In this document: positions 15,743-25,191 of the stretch, one piece after another
How the letters are laid out: every line of letters starts with the position of its first letter
Numbering within the stretch: position 1 is the first letter of the stretch
NCBI GenBank assembly: GCA_947501005.1
Contig: CANMTU010000001.1
Location: 1,636,501 to 1,700,500, forward strand
Origin: an uncultured Erythrobacter sp.
GTDB taxonomy: Bacteria > Pseudomonadota > Alphaproteobacteria > Sphingomonadales > Sphingomonadaceae
DNA: 64,000 nucleotides
Direction of reading: 5' to 3'
Position numbers and translations under genes: made by a program
Notes under the pieces: generated by a model
Told to the model about the DNA's origin: nothing
Seen by the model: the letters and a program-made list of their open reading frames with translations, nothing else
The model's database searches: none

Positions 15743-18172
15743 ATGCGCTGGCCGGCAGAGCCATCTTCGCGGCCATCCGCGTCCCTGTACGTCCTTGCGG
15801 CGATGCTCGCGCTCGGCTGCCCCGCGATCGCCAGCGCACAGGAAGGCGCGGCGACGGGGACCGGCACCGTGATAGAGCCGCAGGGCGAAGACCCGATCGA
15901 TCTGCCCGGCCCCGGCGATTGGACGCCGGCCGATTCTGAGGCGGCCGATCCTGAGCCGGCCGATCCGGTGGCGGTGGACCCCTTGATGCGCGACATCGCC
16001 GAACCCGGCGACCAGCCGGGCCTGCCGCCCGCAACCCCCGAATTCAACGCGGCGGGCGAACGCCAGATCGGATTCGCCGCCGATATCCTGAGCTACGATG
16101 CGACGGGCGAGACGGTCACGGCGCAGGGCAATGTCGTGCTGGCTTCAGGCGACCGTTCGGTCCGGGCGGACAGCGTGACGTGGAACCAGAACACCGGCAG
16201 CATCGTCGCCACCGGCAATGTTCGCCTGGTCGACGAGGACGGCAACCAGCTCTATTCCGACCGGATCGAGTTGACCGACGAATTCGAGGCCGGGTCGCTG
16301 CAGAACCTCCTGCTCGCCCTGCGCGAAGGGGGGCGGCTGGCCGCGGAATCGGGCACTCGCGCCGCCGATGGCACGGTCGAACTGACCCGTGCCGCCTACA
16401 GCGCCTGCGCCGTGGTCACGCCCGAAGGCTGTCCCAAGGAACCGAGCTGGCGAATCACCGCCGACCGGGTGATCTACGATCCGCAGGAAAGCCGGGTGCG
16501 GTTCAGCGGCGCCTATCTCGAACTGTTCGGCGCCCGGATCGTACCCCTGCCGGGGCTGGCGATCCGCACCGATGGCGGCCCTGCCTCGGGCGTTCTGGTG
16601 CCCGACCTGCGCATATCCCAGCGCAACGGGGTCGAGGTTTCGGGCAGCTATTTCGTCCGCCTCGCTCCGAACAAGGATCTGACCGCGTCGGCCTATGTCT
16701 TCACGAAAGCGCCGCCGATGGTGTCGGCACAGTGGCGCCATCTGACCGATCAGGGTGCCTACCAGATCACCGGTTATGCGACTCACAGCCGGCGGGTATC
16801 GGATTTTGCCGCCGAGACGTTATCGAGCCAGTCCGATCCGCGCGGCTACCTGTTCGCCAACGGCCGGTTCCAGTTCAGTCCGGAATGGAGCCTGACCGGC
16901 TCGATCCGCGTTGCCAGCGACCGGACTTTCCTGCGCCGCTACGACATCAGCCGAGACGACCGCTTGCGCTCCTACGTCAATCTGGAACGGATCGACGCGG
17001 ACTCCTATTTCTCGCTCGCCGGCTGGGCGACGCAGACCCTGCGCCTCGTCCAGGATCAGGGGCAGGTGCCGATCGCGCTGCCGGTGCTCGACTACCGCAA
17101 GCGGCTGGACGATCCGATCCTCGGCGGAAAGGTCCAGTTGCAGGCCAACACGCTCGCCATCACGCGGACCGACGGGCAGGATACGCAGCGCGCCTTCGCC
17201 CGGGCGCAATGGGATCTGAAGCGGGTGACCGCGCTGGGGCAAGTCGTCACGGTGACCGCGCTCGCCCGGGGCGACGTGTATCATTCCAGCGAGAATGCGC
17301 TGACCGATACCGTGATCTATCGCGGCGAAAGCGGCTGGCAGGGGCGCGGCGTCGCGCTGGGCGCGGTGGACGTGGAATGGCCGCTGGTCGGCGGGCTGCT
17401 CGGCGGCACGCAGGTGCTGACCCCGCGCGTGCAGCTGGTGGTGACGCCGGACGTTGCCAACCTCTCGATCCCCAACGAAGATGCCCGCGCCATCGATCTG
17501 GAGGATTCCAACCTTTTCGCCCTCAACCGTTTTCCGGGTTACGACCGGGTCGAGGACGGCACTCGCCTTACCTACGGCGTCGACTGGGAACTGCGCCGGC
17601 CGGGATGGGAAGTGAACGCCACTTTCGGTCAGTCCTACCGGCTCGACAGCGACCGCACGATCTTCCCCAACGGCACCGGCCTTTCGGAAAAGGTCAGCGA
17701 TTTCGTCGGCCGCACGCAGGTCCGCTATCGCAATTTCGTGAGCCTCACCCACCGCTACCGGCTCGACAAGGACAATCTCGCCGTCCGCCGCAACGAGATC
17801 GATGCCGCGATCGGTTCGCGCAAGACCTATGCCGAGGTGGGCTATCTGCGGCTCGACCGGAATATCTCCACGGTCGAGGATCTGCAGGATCGCGAGGAAC
17901 TGCGCGCCGCCGCGCGGGTCGCATTCCTCAACTACTGGTCGGTCTTCGGTTCGGGCGTCTTCAACCTGACCAATGCGGAGGAAGATCCCACCCTGTCGAG
18001 CGACGGGTTCCAGCCGATCCGCACCCGCCTCGGTTTCGCCTATCAGGACGATTGCCTGGAGATGGGCCTGACCTGGCGGCGCGACTACGTCTCGGCCGGC
18101 GATGCGCGGCGGGGCAACACTTTCCAGGTTTTCTTCGCGCTGCGCAATCTTGGGGCGCGCACCCCCAGCTAA
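15743..18172 (+). CDS. lptD: LPS-assembly protein LptD
   Basis: An 809-residue outer-membrane protein that inserts lipopolysaccharide with LptE. The N-terminal signal peptide ends at about AIASAQ. A Pro/Asp/Ala-rich linker with repeated ADPEPADP-like units follows, then the OstA/LptA-like domain (GFAADILSYDATGETVTAQG, SVRADSVTWNQNTGSIVATG) and the beta-barrel. Two Cys in SACAVVTPEGC and one in AYQDDCLEMGLTWRRD near the C-terminus are candidates for the structural disulfides known in LptD. ATG 15743 starts the signal peptide; the open frame continues upstream over pepA's 5' end. It is first in the lptD-surA-pdxA series. Confidence 0.93.
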   Translation: MRWPAEPSSRPSASLYVLAAMLALGCPAIASAQEGAATGTGTVIEPQGEDPIDLPGPGDWTPADSEAADPEPADPVAVDPLMRDIAEPGDQPGLPPATPEFNAAGERQIGFAADILSYDATGETVTAQGNVVLASGDRSVRADSVTWNQNTGSIVATGNVRLVDEDGNQLYSDRIELTDEFEAGSLQNLLLALREGGRLAAESGTRAADGTVELTRAAYSACAVVTPEGCPKEPSWRITADRVIYDPQESRVRFSGAYLELFGARIVPLPGLAIRTDGGPASGVLVPDLRISQRNGVEVSGSYFVRLAPNKDLTASAYVFTKAPPMVSAQWRHLTDQGAYQITGYATHSRRVSDFAAETLSSQSDPRGYLFANGRFQFSPEWSLTGSIRVASDRTFLRRYDISRDDRLRSYVNLERIDADSYFSLAGWATQTLRLVQDQGQVPIALPVLDYRKRLDDPILGGKVQLQANTLAITRTDGQDTQRAFARAQWDLKRVTALGQVVTVTALARGDVYHSSENALTDTVIYRGESGWQGRGVALGAVDVEWPLVGGLLGGTQVLTPRVQLVVTPDVANLSIPNEDARAIDLEDSNLFALNRFPGYDRVEDGTRLTYGVDWELRRPGWEVNATFGQSYRLDSDRTIFPNGTGLSEKVSDFVGRTQVRYRNFVSLTHRYRLDKDNLAVRRNEIDAAIGSRKTYAEVGYLRLDRNISTVEDLQDREELRAAARVAFLNYWSVFGSGVFNLTNAEEDPTLSSDGFQPIRTRLGFAYQDDCLEMGLTWRRDYVSAGDARRGNTFQVFFALRNLGARTPS

Positions 18173-18293
18173 GTTGGCATCGCACGGCAAACCCGCTATC
18201 CGCGTCGCGCAATCAGCTAATGTTCAGCCGGCAACCGGCATCAGCCCCCCTATCCGGGCGCCCGAGGGCGCGTCGCAATTGGAAACGATACGC

Positions 18294-19640
18294 GTGAAGC
18301 CACACTTCCTTCAGAACATCGTCGGCCTTGCTTCCGCTGTGGGTCTTGCCGCCACGCCGCTCGCGGCGCAGGCGCAGGCCTCGCAGGCGGTCGCCGATCA
18401 GCTCGGCCTGCCCGAGCAGGTGACCCTGCTCGGCGATACCGATCCCAATCTGCGCAAGGCGACGGCGGTGGTCAACGGCCAGGTGATTACCGGCACCGAT
18501 CTCAACCAGCGGGTCGCCCTGCTGACGGCCGCGAACGAACAGCAATTGAGCGGCGCGGAACTGCAGCAGGTCCGCGCGCAGGTCCTGCGCAACCTGATCG
18601 ACGAGACCTTGCAGATCCAGGCGGCGCAGGCGGCGGACATCGCGATCAACCAGGCCGAGATCGACCAGACCTATGCCCGCGTCGCGGCCCAGAATTTCGG
18701 CCAGCGGACCGAGCAGATGGACACCTATCTCACCGGGATCGGCTCCTCGCCCGCCTCGCTCAAGCGGCAGATCCACGGCGAACTCGCATGGCAGCGCCTG
18801 CTGCGGCAGAAGGTTTCGTTCTTCGTCAACGTCTCGGCCGAGGAAGTGAACGAGTTGATGCAGCGGCTCAACGCCTCGAAGGGGGCGGACGAGTACCGGT
18901 TGGGCGAAATCTACCTCTCGGCCAATTCCAGCAATCAGGCGGCGGTGGAAGCCAATGCCACCAAGATCATGGAACAGCTGCGCCAGGGCGGCAGCTTCGC
19001 CGCCTATGCAAGGCAGTTCTCCGAAGCCTCGACCGCGGCGGTCGGCGGCGATCTCGACTGGATTCAGCTGCCGCAGCTCAAGAACGCGCAGCTCGAGGCG
19101 GCGGCGCAGCAGATGCAGCCGGGCCAGCTGGTCGGGCCGATCGCCATTCCCGGCGGCTATTCGATCCTCTATCTGATCGACAAGCGGCAGGTGCTGACCG
19201 CCGATCCGCGTGACGCCCTGCTCAGCCTCAAACAGATCCAGGTGAGCTTTGCTCCGACCGACAGCGAGGCGCAGAACCGCGAGAAATTGCAGCGCTTCAC
19301 CGATGGCGTGAAGTCGATGCGCGGCTGCGGCGATGCGGACCAGGCGGCGGCGGCCCTCAATGCCACCGTCGTGACCAACGATCAGGTTCGCGCCCGCTCC
19401 CTGCCCGAGCAGTTGCAGAACATCGTCCTCGGTCTGCAGGTGGGCGAGACGACGCCGCCCTTCGGATCGCTGAGCGAAGGCGTGCGGGTCCTGATGCTGT
19501 GCGGGCGTGACGATCCGCAGGCGGCGGACGGCCCCGATTTCGACGAGCTGATGGCACAGCTCGAGGACGAGCGCATCGGCAAGGCGGCCCAGCGTTACCT
19601 GCGCGACCTGCGCAACGACGCCTATATCGAGTACAACTGA
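18294..19640 (+). CDS. surA: Periplasmic peptidyl-prolyl isomerase/chaperone, SurA type
   Basis: A 448-residue protein with a signal peptide (MKPHFLQNIVGLASAVGLAA, mature after AQA), the SurA N-terminal helical domain (AVVNGQVITGTDLNQRV, LRNLIDETLQIQAAQ) and a parvulin-like domain (FAAYARQFSEASTAAVGGDLD, PGQLVGPI). A second, weaker rotamase-like region follows. I chose GTG 18294 with GGAAA 8 bases upstream; TTG 18279 is an alternative. SurA escorts outer-membrane proteins, including LptD, to the BAM complex, which fits its place between lptD and pdxA. Confidence 0.9.
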   Translation: MKPHFLQNIVGLASAVGLAATPLAAQAQASQAVADQLGLPEQVTLLGDTDPNLRKATAVVNGQVITGTDLNQRVALLTAANEQQLSGAELQQVRAQVLRNLIDETLQIQAAQAADIAINQAEIDQTYARVAAQNFGQRTEQMDTYLTGIGSSPASLKRQIHGELAWQRLLRQKVSFFVNVSAEEVNELMQRLNASKGADEYRLGEIYLSANSSNQAAVEANATKIMEQLRQGGSFAAYARQFSEASTAAVGGDLDWIQLPQLKNAQLEAAAQQMQPGQLVGPIAIPGGYSILYLIDKRQVLTADPRDALLSLKQIQVSFAPTDSEAQNREKLQRFTDGVKSMRGCGDADQAAAALNATVVTNDQVRARSLPEQLQNIVLGLQVGETTPPFGSLSEGVRVLMLCGRDDPQAADGPDFDELMAQLEDERIGKAAQRYLRDLRNDAYIEYN

Positions 19641-20653
19641 TTACGCGCCTCGGGCCGCTGGCGGTTTCGCTGGGCGATCCGGCTGGCATCGGGCCGGAGA
19701 TCATCGCCGCCGCCTGGGCCGAACGCACCGCGCGCGACGTGCCGCCCTTCGCGGTCATCGGAGGTGCGGAGGTGCTGCGCGCAGCAGTGGCCGCGCGTGG
19801 CCTCACGGTGCCGGTCGCGACAGTCGCCTCGCCCGACGAGGCTGCGGCAATGTTCGATACCGCGCTGCCTGTTTTCGGCGCGCTCGACTGCGAATACAGG
19901 CCGGGGCAGCCCGAGGCGGACGGCATCGGGACCGCGCTGGCCTCGCTCGAGGCGGCGACCGGGCTCGCCCGTGCCGGTGCGATGGCGGGCGTGGTGACCG
20001 CACCGGTCGCCAAGGCGCAGCTCTCCTCCATCGGGTTTCACTATCCCGGCCAGACCGAATTCCTCGCCGCCGCCTGCGGCGTGCCGGAAGACGACGCGGT
20101 GATGATGCTCGCCGGGCCGAGCCTGCGCACCGTCCCGCTCACCGTGCATTGCGCCCTGAGTGAGGTTCCGGCGCGGCTGAGCGTCGATCTGATCTGCCGC
20201 AAGGCGCGGATCGTGGCGGCGGCCCTGCGGCGCGATTTCGGGATCGCCGAACCGCGTCTTGCGATTGCCGGGCTCAACCCCCATGCCGGGGAGAACGGCC
20301 GCTTCGGGGAAGAGGAACGCGCAATCATCACCCCCGCGATCGAGCGGCTGCGCGGCGAAGGCCTGGCAGTGACCGGTCCGCATCCGGGCGACGCCCTGTT
20401 CACCCCCCGCGCCCGCGCGACCTACGATGCCGCTCTGGCGATGTATCACGATCAGGCGCTGATCCCGCTGAAGGCGCTGGATTTCGACGAAGGCGTGAAC
20501 GTGACCCTGGGCCTGCCGATCATCCGCACCTCGCCCGATCACGGCACCGCGTTCGACATTGCCGGCAAGGGGATCGCCGATCCCGGCGCAATGGCAGCGG
20601 CTTTGCGCATGGCGGGGCAGATGGCGGCACGGCGCGGCGCCGCTTCAGCCTGA
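19637..20653 (+). CDS. pdxA: 4-hydroxythreonine-4-phosphate dehydrogenase
   Basis: A PdxA of about 338 residues, in the vitamin B6 (pyridoxal phosphate) pathway. Seen: LGDPAGIGPEIIAAAW, GVVTAPVAKAQLSSIG with FHYPGQTEFLA, LNPHAGENGRFGEEE, and YHDQALIPLKALDFDEGVN, which carry the metal-binding His and substrate-binding residues. No ATG, GTG or TTG precedes the conserved GDPAGIGPE motif; the first GTG (19739) would delete it. The likely start is CTG 19637, overlapping the surA TGA as CTGA, or ATT 19640. This should be checked by N-terminal peptides. It is coupled to surA and convergent with ubiA. Confidence 0.9.
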   Translation: MITRLGPLAVSLGDPAGIGPEIIAAAWAERTARDVPPFAVIGGAEVLRAAVAARGLTVPVATVASPDEAAAMFDTALPVFGALDCEYRPGQPEADGIGTALASLEAATGLARAGAMAGVVTAPVAKAQLSSIGFHYPGQTEFLAAACGVPEDDAVMMLAGPSLRTVPLTVHCALSEVPARLSVDLICRKARIVAAALRRDFGIAEPRLAIAGLNPHAGENGRFGEEERAIITPAIERLRGEGLAVTGPHPGDALFTPRARATYDAALAMYHDQALIPLKALDFDEGVNVTLGLPIIRTSPDHGTAFDIAGKGIADPGAMAAALRMAGQMAARRGAASA

Positions 20654-20659
20654 AGCGGC
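20639..20659. terminator. Bidirectional hairpin between pdxA and ubiA
   Basis: GCCGCTTCA (20639-20647) and TGAAGCGGC (20651-20659) form a perfect 9-bp stem with a GCC loop. It includes the pdxA stop codon and lies between two convergent genes. No U-tract follows on either strand, so it is a candidate terminator or mRNA end-protecting structure rather than a clear one. Confidence 0.5.
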
Positions 20660-20666
20660 CGCCCCC

Positions 20667-21584
20667 TCAGGCATTGCCGACGACGAAACACGCCGCCGCG
20701 ACCAGCGCCCCGGTCCAGTGATTCGCCCGGAACCGGGCCAGCGGATTGGCGGGATCCGCGCCATCCAGCGTGGTCACCTGCCAGCCGAGATGCCACGCCG
20801 CCGGTATGAGCGCGAGCAGTGCGAGCCAGTCCGCGCGGTAAAGCCAGAAGCCCAGCCCCCACAGCGCGACCGCCCCGATATAGAAGGCCGCCACGCCGAC
20901 TTTCACATGACCGCCCAACCGCAGGGCAGAGGACCGGATGCCGACCAGCGCATCGTCCTCGCGGTCTTGCATGGCGTAGATCGTGTCGTACCCGATCACC
21001 CACAGCACGCTGCCAAGATACATGGCCAGCAAAGCGTCCCAATTGTCCGCGCGAAGCTGGGTCCAGCCGACCAGCAGCCCCCAGGTGAAGACCATGCCGA
21101 GCCACGCCTGCGGCCACCAGGTGATGCGCTTCATGAAGGGATAGGCCGCAACAAGGGCGAGGCTCGCCAGCGCGATCGCCTGAGCCAGTGGGCGCAGTTG
21201 GAGCAGGACCAGCAGGCCCACCAGACACAGGACCAACAGCCAGGTCCAGGCGCGCTTTTTGGAGACGCGCCCGCTCGCCACCGGGCGGCTGGCGGTTCGG
21301 GCCACCTGACGGTCGAGCCTGGCGTCGACGATGTCGTTATACACACAGCCCGCCCCGCGCATGGCGATGGCGCCCGCCAGCAGCCAGCCGAGCAGTTCCA
21401 GCCGCCAGCCCGCCCCCGTCAGCCAGACTCCCCAGACGCACGGCCAGAACAGCAGCCACCAGCCGATCGGGCGGTCGAACCGCGCCAGCATGGCCAGATC
21501 GCGCGCACCCTGCGGCAGGCGGGCGACGAGGCCGCGATGCTCGCTGTCGGGCACGATGTCGGAGGCGGGGCGGGTCGCGGTCAT
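20667..21584 (-). CDS. ubiA: 4-hydroxybenzoate polyprenyltransferase
   Basis: A 305-residue polytopic membrane enzyme that attaches the prenyl chain to 4-hydroxybenzoate in ubiquinone synthesis. The two Asp-rich prenyl diphosphate motifs are NDIVDARLDRQVART (with SRPVASG after it) and YDTIYAMQDREDD. About eight hydrophobic helices surround them. I chose ATG 21584 because AGGAAG lies 6 bases upstream; ATG 21605 would add seven residues. It is divergent from rsmE with 39 bases between starts. Confidence 0.95.
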   Translation of the reverse strand: MTATRPASDIVPDSEHRGLVARLPQGARDLAMLARFDRPIGWWLLFWPCVWGVWLTGAGWRLELLGWLLAGAIAMRGAGCVYNDIVDARLDRQVARTASRPVASGRVSKKRAWTWLLVLCLVGLLVLLQLRPLAQAIALASLALVAAYPFMKRITWWPQAWLGMVFTWGLLVGWTQLRADNWDALLAMYLGSVLWVIGYDTIYAMQDREDDALVGIRSSALRLGGHVKVGVAAFYIGAVALWGLGFWLYRADWLALLALIPAAWHLGWQVTTLDGADPANPLARFRANHWTGALVAAACFVVGNA

Positions 21585-21623
21585 CGCTTGCTTCCTATCC
21601 GCCATCGCGCCAACAGGAAAGCC

Positions 21624-22379
21624 ATGCCCGCCACCCCCGCCTGGCCCCCGAAAAGCGCGCCGCGTCTGTTCGTCGATCAGGCGCTGGAAGAGGGCGCGCA
21701 GGTGCCGGTCGAGGGAAATCAGGCGCATTACCTCGCCAAGGTGATGCGCGTCGCGGCGGGCGACGCGGTGATTTTGTGCGACGACCGGACCGGCGAATGG
21801 GCAACCAGCGTGGTATTGGCCGACCGCCGGCAGGTGACGCTGGCGGTGGAGCGGCGGCTGCGCCCGCGCGAGGACGTGCCCGATTTCTGGCTCTGCCCGG
21901 CAATGCTCAAGAAAGACCGCTTCGATCTGGTGCTCGAAAAGGCGACCGAATTGGGAGTGGCGGTGATCCAGCCGGTGCTGACCCGGCGCTGCGTCGCGGA
22001 CAAGCTCAATGCCGACCGTGCCAACGCTATCGTCACGGAAGCGGCGGAACAATGCGCCCGCACCGCTCTGCCACAGGTTGCGCGACTCGCCAGACTGGAA
22101 GCCTTGCTGCGGGACTGGCCGCAGGCCCGCACGCTGTTCTTCGCCGACGAGGAGGGGGGCGAACCCGCCGCCGCCGCGTTTCGCGAGGCGCGCGGCCCGG
22201 CTGCCCTGCTGACCGGCCCCGAAGGCGGGTTCGACGATAGCGAACGGGGGGCGATCCGCGCCCACCCCTGCGCCCGCCCGATCACGCTCGGCCCGCGTAT
22301 CCTGCGCGGCGAGACCGCCGCCATTGCCGCCACAGCGATATGGATGGCGCAGGCGGGCGATTGGGGAGCCGGCGAATAA
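21624..22379 (+). CDS. rsmE: 16S rRNA (uracil-1498-N3)-methyltransferase
   Basis: A 251-residue SPOUT-family methyltransferase that modifies U1498 of 16S rRNA. It has an N-terminal PUA-like domain (APRLFVDQALEEG, QAHYLAKVMRVAAGDAVIL), then the knotted C-terminal domain with LTGPEGGFDDSE and LGPRILRGETA, the S-adenosylmethionine knot motifs of RsmE. ATG 21624 is preceded by AGGAAAG. gshA follows 43 bases later on the same strand. Confidence 0.95.
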   Translation: MPATPAWPPKSAPRLFVDQALEEGAQVPVEGNQAHYLAKVMRVAAGDAVILCDDRTGEWATSVVLADRRQVTLAVERRLRPREDVPDFWLCPAMLKKDRFDLVLEKATELGVAVIQPVLTRRCVADKLNADRANAIVTEAAEQCARTALPQVARLARLEALLRDWPQARTLFFADEEGGEPAAAAFREARGPAALLTGPEGGFDDSERGAIRAHPCARPITLGPRILRGETAAIAATAIWMAQAGDWGAGE

Positions 22380-22422
22380 ACCGCTTCCCACGGGCGGCGC
22401 GGTTTTCTAACGCCCCGGCCTG

Positions 22423-23793
22423 ATGAGCACACGCGAAACCTCCACCGCCGACGATCCGATCATCGAAAGCTTCGACCAGCTGCTCGCCCCGATGATCGGC
22501 GGCGAGAAACCGAAGGCCGACTGGCGAATCGGGACCGAACACGAAAAGCTCGTCTTCGACACGAAAGACCGCCACGCCCCCTCCTATGACGAGCCGGGCG
22601 GCATCCGCGACATCCTCCTCAGCCTGACCGAGTTCGGGTGGGAACCGATCGAGGAAGGCGGCAAGGTCATTGCCATGCGGGGCAGCGACGGGACGGTCAG
22701 CCTCGAACCAGCCGGCCAGCTCGAACTGTCGGGCGCCCCGCTGGAAAACCTGCACGAAACCTGCGCGGAAACCGGGCGCCATCTGGCACAGGTCAAGGCC
22801 ATCGGCGAGCGGTGCGGGGTCGGCTTTCTCGGCCTCGGCATGTGGCCCGACAAGACGCGGGACGAGCTGCCGATCATGCCCAAGGGCCGCTACGAGATCA
22901 TGCGGCGGCATATGCCCAGGGTCGGCGATCTCGGGCTCGACATGATGCTGCGGACCTGCACGATCCAGGTCAATCTCGACTATTCGAGCGAGGCGGACAT
23001 GGTGCAGAAATTCCGCGTCGGCCTGGCCCTGCAACCGCTGGCGACCGCGCTGTTCGCCAATTCGCCTTTCACCGAAGGGCAACCCAACGGTTACCTCTCG
23101 TTCCGCAGCCATATCTGGAGCGATACGGACCCCCATCGCACCGGCATGCTGCCCTTCGTGTTCGAAGACGGTTTCGGCTACGAACGCTGGGCGCGCTACA
23201 TCCTCGACGTGCCGATGTATTTCGTCTTCCGCGACGGGAAATACATCGATGCGGCGGGGCTGAGCTTTCGCGATTTTCTCGATGGCAAGCTCTCGGTCCT
23301 GCCGGGCGAACGCCCGACGCAGAGCGACTGGTGGGACCATATCTCCACCGCCTTTCCCGAAGTGCGCCTGAAGAGCTTTCTTGAAATGCGCGGCGCGGAT
23401 GGCGGGCCGTGGAGCCGGATCTGCGCCCTCCCCGCCTTCTGGGTCGGCCTGCTTTACGATCAAGGCGCGCTCGATGCGGCGTGGGACCTGGTCAAGGACT
23501 GGTCGATGGAAGAGCGGGAGGCGTTGCGCAACGCGGTGCCGGAACGCGCGCTCGACGCGCCGGTCCCGGGCGGGCGGAGCCTGCGCGAATTCGGGCGCGA
23601 AGTGCTCGCCATCAGCCGCGCCGGCCTTGCCGCGCGCGCGCGCCTCAACGCCAGCGGCGACAACGAGACCGGCTTCCTCGAAACGCTCGACGAGATCGTG
23701 GCGAGTGGCAAAGTGCCCGCGCAGGTCCTGCTCGACCGGTTTCACGGCGAATGGAAAGGCGACGTCGACCGGGTCTACAAATACGCGTTCTAG
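22423..23793 (+). CDS. gshA: Glutamate-cysteine ligase (alphaproteobacterial/plant type)
   Basis: A 456-residue cytosolic enzyme for the first step of glutathione synthesis. Seen: DWRIGTEHEKLVFD at the N-terminus, VSLEPAGQLELSGAPLE, TCTIQVNLDYSSEADM and FEDGFGYERWARYILDVPMYFV. These fit the plant/alphaproteobacterial GCS group and not the E. coli GshA. No gshB is in the window. The GST-like gene at 60809 would use glutathione if active. It is convergent with the bamB gene. Confidence 0.94.
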   Translation: MSTRETSTADDPIIESFDQLLAPMIGGEKPKADWRIGTEHEKLVFDTKDRHAPSYDEPGGIRDILLSLTEFGWEPIEEGGKVIAMRGSDGTVSLEPAGQLELSGAPLENLHETCAETGRHLAQVKAIGERCGVGFLGLGMWPDKTRDELPIMPKGRYEIMRRHMPRVGDLGLDMMLRTCTIQVNLDYSSEADMVQKFRVGLALQPLATALFANSPFTEGQPNGYLSFRSHIWSDTDPHRTGMLPFVFEDGFGYERWARYILDVPMYFVFRDGKYIDAAGLSFRDFLDGKLSVLPGERPTQSDWWDHISTAFPEVRLKSFLEMRGADGGPWSRICALPAFWVGLLYDQGALDAAWDLVKDWSMEEREALRNAVPERALDAPVPGGRSLREFGREVLAISRAGLAARARLNASGDNETGFLETLDEIVASGKVPAQVLLDRFHGEWKGDVDRVYKYAF

Positions 23794-23823
23794 GGCGCGT
23801 TTGCCGAAATCGCCGCCCGGCCC

Positions 23824-25173
23824 TCAGCGGAAGGCGGTGACCGTGCCGCTGTCGTCCATCACATACAGGGTGTTGTTCGCGACCACCGGTGCGAGGCTGA
23901 TCGGGTTCTTCAGCCTGGTGAACAGGGTCGGCGTTCCTTCTTCGGTGCCGACGCGGTAGATTTCGCCTTCCGAATTCACCAGCCACAGCTGCCCGCCGGC
24001 CAGCGTCGGCCCGCGCCAGAAGATCGGGCCTTTCTTGTCTTCCTGATTGCGGAACTGGCTGAGCTGGGTGAGCCAGCGAACCTTGCCCGTATCGCGCGCG
24101 ATGGCGAGCAGGCGGGCATCGTCGGTCATCACGAAGATCCAGTTGCCCGCCACCGCCGGCGTCGAGATCCCGGCGAGGTTGAGCTCCCAGATGCGCTGGC
24201 CGGTCAACAGGTCGTATGTCGCCATGCGGCCGCCCTGGCCCAGGGCATAGACGCGGCCACCATCGATGATCGGATCGGCGTCGATATCGTTGAGCGTGCC
24301 AACCTGCGTCGAGATCGAGGTCTGCGCCAGCGCGTCGGCCCACAGGTTCCGCCCGTTCTCGTAGCGGTAGGCGACCAGCTCGCCGGAGGTGTATCCGGTC
24401 ACCACGGTGCCCTGCCCCGCCGCCGGGGCCGCGACGCCGAACACGCCCGCCTGCGTGGTCGAACCCGATTCCTGCCAGGTGACGTTGCCGTTCGCCGCAT
24501 CCAGCGCGAACAGCTGGTTGTCCTGCGTCATCACGAAGATGGTGTCGAACGCGATGGTCGGGGAACCGCGCAGCGGGCCGCCGGGATTGACCTTCCACAA
24601 TTGCGCGCCGGTATTCGCGTCGAGCGCATAGACATTGCCCGCCCCGTCGGTGCCGTAGACCTTGCCGCCCTCGAAGCTCACCCCTCCGCCGAAAGCGGAA
24701 GGGCGCTGATCGGAACTGAGATCCGCCTGATAGTTCCACACCCGGGCGCCGGTCTGCGCATCGAATGCCGTCACTTGGCCATCAGTGCCGACGACGAACA
24801 TCTTGCCATCACCGATCACCGGGGCTGCCGCCAGACGGCGCTTGTTGCTGGTGCCGGCGACGCTGACCGAGAAGGCCTGGCCGGGCATTTCGGCGAGGGC
24901 AAGATTGCCGTAGCTCTTGCTGGCCGTACCGCCGGCCTGTGCCCACGCGTCGTTCGCGCGCGGTTGCGGCAGGGTTACCGCCACTCCGGCAAGCGCAGGA
25001 TCGACCTGCGCCCCGCTTTCGATCCGCGAGAGGATGGGTTGGCGATCGCCGATGGTCGGCGTGGTCTTCTTGTCACCGCCGCCGAACAGGCCGCCTGCAC
25101 AGGCCGAGAGGCCAAGGGCGAGCGCGCCGGTGACGAGGCTGCGCGACACGAGGGAAAGGGGTCGTTCGGTCAT
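23824..25173 (-). CDS. bamB: Outer-membrane assembly lipoprotein BamB (PQQ-like beta-propeller)
   Basis: A 449-residue lipoprotein. The lipobox is in LVTGALALGLSACAGG. It has a Gly/Lys-rich spacer, then repeated propeller blades with AFDAQTGARVWNYQ, ALDANTGAQLWKV, ALDAANGNVTWQES, TYDLLTGQRIWEL and AIARDTGKVRWL, the WxAxTGxxxW-type pattern of PQQ-like eight-bladed propellers. BamB supports the BAM complex for outer-membrane barrels. The TPR/YfgM-like gene lies 18 bases upstream, as in many proteobacteria (yfgM-bamB). Confidence 0.93.
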   Translation of the reverse strand: MTERPLSLVSRSLVTGALALGLSACAGGLFGGGDKKTTPTIGDRQPILSRIESGAQVDPALAGVAVTLPQPRANDAWAQAGGTASKSYGNLALAEMPGQAFSVSVAGTSNKRRLAAAPVIGDGKMFVVGTDGQVTAFDAQTGARVWNYQADLSSDQRPSAFGGGVSFEGGKVYGTDGAGNVYALDANTGAQLWKVNPGGPLRGSPTIAFDTIFVMTQDNQLFALDAANGNVTWQESGSTTQAGVFGVAAPAAGQGTVVTGYTSGELVAYRYENGRNLWADALAQTSISTQVGTLNDIDADPIIDGGRVYALGQGGRMATYDLLTGQRIWELNLAGISTPAVAGNWIFVMTDDARLLAIARDTGKVRWLTQLSQFRNQEDKKGPIFWRGPTLAGGQLWLVNSEGEIYRVGTEEGTPTLFTRLKNPISLAPVVANNTLYVMDDSGTVTAFR

Positions 25174-25191
25174 TCGATATGCTCTTTTCGC

